Under the pieces are notes generated by a model. It saw only the letters and a list, made by a program, of their open reading frames with translations, made no database searches and was not told where the DNA came from. From JBHHZI01 sp046757965 (lineage in GTDB: Bacteria; Acidobacteriota; Polarisedimenticolia; SMYD01), in assembly GCA_046757965.1 (NCBI GenBank), contig JBHHZI010000028.1, forward strand, positions 1 to 27,153: DNA of 27,153 nucleotides, given 5' to 3'. Shown here piece by piece: positions 23,486 through 27,153 of the stretch; position 1 is the first letter of the stretch; every line of letters begins with the position of its first letter. Made by a program: the position numbers and the translations under genes.

Positions 23486-24466
23486 TCAGACGTCGCGTCG
23501 GCCCGGCACCGCACCGCGACCGATCCTGTCGCGGAGATGGGTGAGCATGTCCTTCGTCATGGCGGGCAGGTCGAACGACGGGCGCCAGTCCCACTCGGCG
23601 CGCGCGGCGGAATCATCCACGCACCGCGGCCAGGTATCCGCGATGGCCTGACGAACCGGGTCGACATCGTAGGTCACCTCGAAGGTTCCCATCTCCTCAC
23701 GAATGGCAGACGCCAGTTCCGCCGCCGTGAAGTTCATGGCGGTCAGATTGAAGGCGTTGCGGTGCACCAGGCGCGACGCATCGGCTTCCATCAGATCCAT
23801 CGAGGCCTTGACGGCATCCGGCATGTACATCATGTCCAGGCGGGTGTCGGGTCTGACGAAGCAGGTGTAGCTCCCGTGCCGGATGGCCGCGTAGAACATC
23901 TCCACGGCAAAATCCGTCGTCCCGCCGCCTGGAAGCTGCACGTGGGAGATCAGGCCGGGGAACCGCACGCCCCGGGTGTCGACGCCGAAGCGGTGGTGGT
24001 AATAGTCACAGAGCAGCTCGCCGGCCACCTTCGTCACGCCGTACATCGTGGTGGGCCGCTGGATGGTGTCCTGGGGCGTCCGATTCCGGGGCGTGGATGG
24101 CCCGAAGGCTCCGATGGAGCTGGGATGAAACACCGCGCACCGCGCCTGCCGGGCCACCTCCAGCACGCGGTACAGCCCGCCCATGTTGATGTCCCAGGCC
24201 ACGTGCGGCTTCTCCTCCGCGACGGCGGAGAGCAGCGCCGCGAGATGGTAGATGGTGCGGACGTCATGGCGACGGACCACCCGGGAGAGCTGGCTGATGC
24301 GTGTGCAATCGACGACCTCGAACGGGCCGTTGCGGTCGAGCGGTTGCCCGGGACCGATGCGAATATCGGAGGCCACGACGTTGTCGGCGCCGTGGCTCGC
24401 GCGCAACGCCGGCGTCAACTCGGACCCGATCTGACCGAGCGCTCCGGTGACCAGGATCTTGCCCAT
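23486..24466 (-). CDS. tdh: L-threonine 3-dehydrogenase, SDR (epimerase-like) type
   Basis: The 326-aa NAD-dependent enzyme is of the extended short-chain dehydrogenase family. It has the Rossmann loop VTGALGQIGSEL, IYHLAALLSAVAEEKP, HPSSIGAFGPSTPR, the catalytic Tyr142-x3-Lys146 in YGVTKVAGE, and GVRFPGLIS. This is the UDP-galactose-4-epimerase-like threonine dehydrogenase seen in Bacteroidetes, Thermoplasma and animals, not the zinc-dependent E. coli type. It oxidises L-threonine to 2-amino-3-oxobutyrate, the substrate of the next gene's product. ATG 24466 has GGAGG seven bases upstream and a good promoter at 24494-24522. It is first in the tdh-kbl-sulfatase operon. Confidence 0.92.
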   Translation of the reverse strand: MGKILVTGALGQIGSELTPALRASHGADNVVASDIRIGPGQPLDRNGPFEVVDCTRISQLSRVVRRHDVRTIYHLAALLSAVAEEKPHVAWDINMGGLYRVLEVARQARCAVFHPSSIGAFGPSTPRNRTPQDTIQRPTTMYGVTKVAGELLCDYYHHRFGVDTRGVRFPGLISHVQLPGGGTTDFAVEMFYAAIRHGSYTCFVRPDTRLDMMYMPDAVKASMDLMEADASRLVHRNAFNLTAMNFTAAELASAIREEMGTFEVTYDVDPVRQAIADTWPRCVDDSAARAEWDWRPSFDLPAMTKDMLTHLRDRIGRGAVPGRRDV

Positions 24467-24493
24467 CGTGCGTCCTCCCCGTCCGGCAGCGCC

Positions 24494-24522
24494 ATCCTAC
24501 AAGGGCCTGCCACCACCGGCAA
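24494..24522 (-). promoter_or_regulatory. Promoter of the tdh-kbl-sulfatase operon
   Basis: On the minus strand, TTGCCG (24522-24517) and TAGGAT (24499-24494) are separated by 17 bases. Transcription would begin near 24487, about 20 bases before the tdh ATG, just enough for the GGAGG ribosome site. The same TTGCCG -35 and 17-base spacer occur in the promoter at 632-660. Confidence 0.6.
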
Positions 24523-24616
24523 GCAAGGGTGCGCGGCAAGACCGGGCCTGCGGCCGCGCCCCGGTGGCCAGGCTCGACACTTGCTCGGCCCTCGCGCCCG
24601 GCGCCGGGCCGCATGT

Positions 24617-24622
24617 TATGGT
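24617..24622 (+). promoter_or_regulatory. Candidate -10 box directly before the class V PLP gene
   Basis: TATGGT ends five bases before GTG 24628, so the transcript would start on or near the start codon. No good -35 is visible at the right distance and no Shine-Dalgarno precedes the GTG. The 161-base gap to tdh is a divergent promoter region. Confidence 0.3.
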
Positions 24623-24627
24623 GAATC

Positions 24628-25818
24628 GTGCCCTACCGCTCCCACTGGACGCTCGACCCCGGCGTCGTGTTCCTCAATCATGGTTCCTTCGGGGCCTGCC
24701 CCCTCCCGGTTCTCGCGGAGCAGAGCCGCTGGCGAGAGCGCATGGAACACGAACCTGTGCGCTTCTTCGTGCATGAGGTGGAGTCCGCCCTGGATGGCGC
24801 CGCCGGCCGGGTCGCTGAATTCGTCGGCGCGCGTCCCGCGGATCTCGTCTTCGTGGCCAACGCCACCACCGGGGTCAATGCGGTCCTGCGTTCCCTGCGC
24901 CTCGCCGCCGGCGATGAGATTCTCGCCACGGACCACGGCTACAACGCCTGCGTCAACACGCTCCGCTTCGTCTGCGAGCGGGCGGGCGCCCGCGCCGTCG
25001 TCGTGCCGATCCCGTTCCCCCTCGCAGGTTCCGAGCAGATCGTCGAGGCCATTCTGGACGCCGTCACGCCGCGCACCCGGCTGGCGATGATCAGTCACAT
25101 CACCAGCTCGACCGGGCTCATCCTGCCGATCAAGCGGCTCGTCGATGCGCTGGCCGCGCGCGGCGTGGACACCCTGGTGGATGGCGCTCACGCGCCCGGC
25201 ATGGTCCCCCTCGACCTGGCCGCCCTGGGCGCGGCGTACTACACCGGCAACTGTCACAAGTGGCTCTGCGCCCCCAAGGGCGCGGCCTTCCTCCATGTGC
25301 GGGCCGATCGACAGGCCGGCGTCCGGCCCGCCGTCATCAGTCACGGGGCGAACAGTGCCCGCACGGACCGCTCGCGGTTTCGCGTGGAGTTCGGCTGGAC
25401 CGGCACGGACGACCCCTCGGCGTTCCTGTCGGTGCCGGCGGCCATCGACTTCATGGGGTCGCTCCTGCCGGGCGGCTGGCCCGCCTTGATGGCTGCCAAC
25501 CGCACCCGGGCCCTGGCCGGGCGACGCGCGATCACCGGGGCACTCGGCCAGGAGCTGCCGGCGCCTGACGAGATGATCGGGGCGCTCGCCGCCGTGCCTC
25601 TGCCGGCGGGCACGGACAGCTCCCGCGCCGCGGCGTTCGCCATGGACCCGCTGCAGGAAGTCCTCATGAACAGGCACCGCATCGAGGTGCCGGTGTTCGT
25701 CTGGCCGGCGCCACCGCACCGGCTGCTGCGGATCTCCGCCCAGATCTACAACCACGACGACGAGTACCGACTCCTGGCCGGCACGCTCCGCGAACTGCTG
25801 GCAACCTCCGGGACGTGA
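24628..25818 (+). CDS. Class V PLP-dependent enzyme, isopenicillin-N-epimerase-like
   Basis: This 396-aa protein has the aminotransferase class V fold. FLNHGSFGACP near the N-terminus is the typical opening of isopenicillin N epimerase-like proteins. NATTGVNAVLRSL, SHITSSTGLILPI, DGAHAPGMVPLDL (PLP-ring aspartate) and GNCHKWLCAPKG with Lys211 as the PLP lysine complete the site. Relatives include IPN epimerase, cysteine desulfurases and ergothioneine C-S lyases. No beta-lactam genes lie nearby, so epimerisation of a penicillin precursor is unlikely; a C-S lyase or other amino-acid reaction is open. The start is GTG 24628; the ATG at 24618 is out of frame. Its stop overlaps the HupE-like gene as GTGA. 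Confidence 0.85.
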   Translation: MPYRSHWTLDPGVVFLNHGSFGACPLPVLAEQSRWRERMEHEPVRFFVHEVESALDGAAGRVAEFVGARPADLVFVANATTGVNAVLRSLRLAAGDEILATDHGYNACVNTLRFVCERAGARAVVVPIPFPLAGSEQIVEAILDAVTPRTRLAMISHITSSTGLILPIKRLVDALAARGVDTLVDGAHAPGMVPLDLAALGAAYYTGNCHKWLCAPKGAAFLHVRADRQAGVRPAVISHGANSARTDRSRFRVEFGWTGTDDPSAFLSVPAAIDFMGSLLPGGWPALMAANRTRALAGRRAITGALGQELPAPDEMIGALAAVPLPAGTDSSRAAAFAMDPLQEVLMNRHRIEVPVFVWPAPPHRLLRISAQIYNHDDEYRLLAGTLRELLATSGT

Positions 25819-27017
25819 GCCGGCCACACCAGTCGGCGGCGCGGGCCGCGGGCGCCATCCGGCCCGACCGCAACGTGCCGCGCGGCGGCGGCATCCAGCG
25901 CCTCGCCGCCGCCGGACTGCTGGCCCTGGGCGTTGTCGGCCTGCCGGCGCCGGCGACAGCTCACACCCTCGGGATGACCTCGGCGACGCTCCGCTTCTCC
26001 GACGACGGCCGCTTTCAGCTCGACCTGATCTACGACGTCACGGCGATCCTGGCCGGCGTCCAGCCCGGCCACCTGATGGACCGGGACGTCGATGCCATCC
26101 TGCGCCTGCCGGTGGCCGAAAAGAGCCGCCGTCTCGCCGCCATCCGGGACGCCATGGCCCGCGGCGTCGACCTGCGATTCGACGGCAGACCGGTGCCGCT
26201 TCCCGTCCTCTTTCCGAAGATGGAGACCGCGCTGGGCAAGCCCCGCCCGGGGATCGCCCTGCCCGGCAAGCTCGTTCGCCTGGCAGGCCGGGTACCGCCG
26301 GGAGCGCATGCGTTCACCCTCGAGTTCGACCGCTTCATCGCCCCGGTGGTGCTGAACGTTCATCCACCGGGAGGCGGTCCGGTCGACCGCGTGGCGCTGG
26401 CCCCCGGCAGCCGGTCGGCACCGTTCTCGCTGGATGCCGCCGGATGGAACCGGAGCGGCTGGGCCGTGGCGTGGCAGTACCTCTTCCTGGGCTACACGCA
26501 CATTCTTCCCCGGGGCCTCGACCACATCCTGTTCGTCCTCGGCCTGTTCCTGCTCACCACGCGCCTCCGCCCGCTGCTGGTCCAGGTGACCTCCTTCACC
26601 GTGGCCCATTCGGTGACCCTGGGACTGTCCATGTACGGGCTCGTCTCCCTGCCCACCCGGGTGGTCGAGCCGCTGATCGCGATCTCCATCGCCTACGTGG
26701 CCCTCGAGAACGTGGCCACCGCCGAGCTCAAGCCCTGGCGGCCGGCGGTGGTCTTCGGATTCGGGCTGCTGCACGGCCTCGGTTTCGCCAGCGTGCTCCG
26801 GGATCTCGGCCTGCCGCGCAGCGAGTTCCTCACCGCGCTGGTGGCGTTCAACGGGGGCGTGGAGTTCGGTCAGCTCAGCGTCATCGGCGGGGCCTTCCTG
26901 CTCGCCGGCTGGTTCCGGTCCCGCGTCTGGTACCGGTCGCGGATGGTGATCCCGGCCTCGCTGGCCATCGCCGTGATCGGCCTGTACTGGGCGGTCCAGC
27001 GCACGTTCCTGATCTGA
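25815..27017 (+). CDS. HupE/UreJ-type membrane protein with an N-terminal periplasmic domain
   Basis: This 400-aa protein has a signal peptide (hydrophobic core about 30-43, cleavage expected after PAPATA), a periplasmic domain of about 160 residues and a C-terminal HupE/UreJ_2-like membrane domain with six to seven helices. The latter shows LGYTHILPRGLDHILFVLGLFLL, FTVAHSVTLGLSMYG and FGLLHGLGFASVL, whose repeated histidines are the family's probable metal ligands. HupE/UreJ proteins are linked to nickel uptake, but in genomes without a nearby hydrogenase or urease this longer form has no proven substrate. GTG 25815 overlaps the PLP gene stop (GTGA); GTG 25875 would give a shorter, more normal signal peptide. 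There is no hydrogenase or urease gene in the window. Confidence 0.82.
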   Translation: MSRPHQSAARAAGAIRPDRNVPRGGGIQRLAAAGLLALGVVGLPAPATAHTLGMTSATLRFSDDGRFQLDLIYDVTAILAGVQPGHLMDRDVDAILRLPVAEKSRRLAAIRDAMARGVDLRFDGRPVPLPVLFPKMETALGKPRPGIALPGKLVRLAGRVPPGAHAFTLEFDRFIAPVVLNVHPPGGGPVDRVALAPGSRSAPFSLDAAGWNRSGWAVAWQYLFLGYTHILPRGLDHILFVLGLFLLTTRLRPLLVQVTSFTVAHSVTLGLSMYGLVSLPTRVVEPLIAISIAYVALENVATAELKPWRPAVVFGFGLLHGLGFASVLRDLGLPRSEFLTALVAFNGGVEFGQLSVIGGAFLLAGWFRSRVWYRSRMVIPASLAIAVIGLYWAVQRTFLI

Positions 27018-27036
27018 CGCGGCCCGCGCGACGTCA

Positions 27037-27055
27037 CGGCGGCGAGCAGCCGCCG
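27037..27055 (+). terminator. Hairpin after the HupE-like gene
   Basis: CGGCGGC and GCCGCCG form a perfect 7-bp stem with a five-base loop, 20 bases after the stop codon. There is no T tract, so only a weak terminator call is possible. I see no gene in 27018-27153. Confidence 0.3.
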
Positions 27056-27153
27056 ACGAGTTGCGACGCAAGGCAGGCTCCAGGTGCCGGTGCCCGCTGA
27101 GCGCCCGCCGAGTCCGTGCCGTAGCTCCCCTCGAACTGGCCGCCACGCGGCAC

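Noticed and set aside
24628..25818. True isopenicillin N epimerase in a beta-lactam cluster
   Set aside because: No ACV synthetase, IPN synthase or related gene is near; the family is broad, so only a fold-level name is justified.

Overview
This is a dense, high-GC chromosomal window from a diderm bacterium. An outer-membrane beta-barrel gene, a Tat-lipoprotein sulfatase, a VWFA-related secreted protein of a type common in Acidobacteria, a PknB-like kinase/FHA pair and an SDR-type threonine dehydrogenase together suggest an Acidobacteriota-like soil or sediment lineage. The assignment is an inference from gene content. I see no rRNA, tRNA, CRISPR array, insertion sequence or phage gene, and no gene-free stretch longer than about 230 bases.

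Left part (1-6540, + strand). A broken kinase/TPR gene at the edge is followed by a good sigma70-like promoter and a tightly overlapping operon. It encodes a transglutaminase-like domain fused to seven membrane helices, a RimK-like ATP-grasp ligase, a membrane-anchored protein of about fifteen TPRs, a possible 36-residue ORF and an outer-membrane beta-barrel. The first two are known partners in Proteobacteria, in families whose function is poorly defined. Joined here to a periplasmic TPR scaffold and a barrel, they look like a complete envelope-spanning system for making, modifying or exporting an amino-acid- or peptide-based product. This is the best candidate in the window for an undescribed system.

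Middle (6559-11958, - strand). A secreted VWFA-domain protein and a signalling group follow: a transmembrane Ser/Thr kinase, a small FHA protein and a tandem universal stress protein. Divergent from the kinase, on the + strand (12057-14416), are rdgB, a type III polyketide synthase with an intact Cys-His-Asn triad, and an overlapping ICMT-like membrane methyltransferase. The last two are probably an alkylpyrone/alkylresorcinol synthesis and O-methylation pair.

Next on the + strand (14546-19973) are valS (TTG start, several insertions), a LOG-family nucleotide phosphoribohydrolase and a CPA1 Na+/H+ antiporter, all with 1-4 base overlaps. A GbsR-type regulator follows, with its own strong promoter, an inverted-repeat candidate operator and practically no 5' leader.

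Right part. A - strand operon (24466 down to 20825) runs tdh, kbl and a Tat-exported sulfatase lipoprotein; tdh and kbl would convert threonine to glycine and acetyl-CoA. Divergent from it, on the + strand, are an isopenicillin-N-epimerase-like class V PLP enzyme and an overlapping HupE/UreJ-type membrane protein. Several genes appear to start at or within a few bases of their predicted transcription start, so leaderless translation may be common here.
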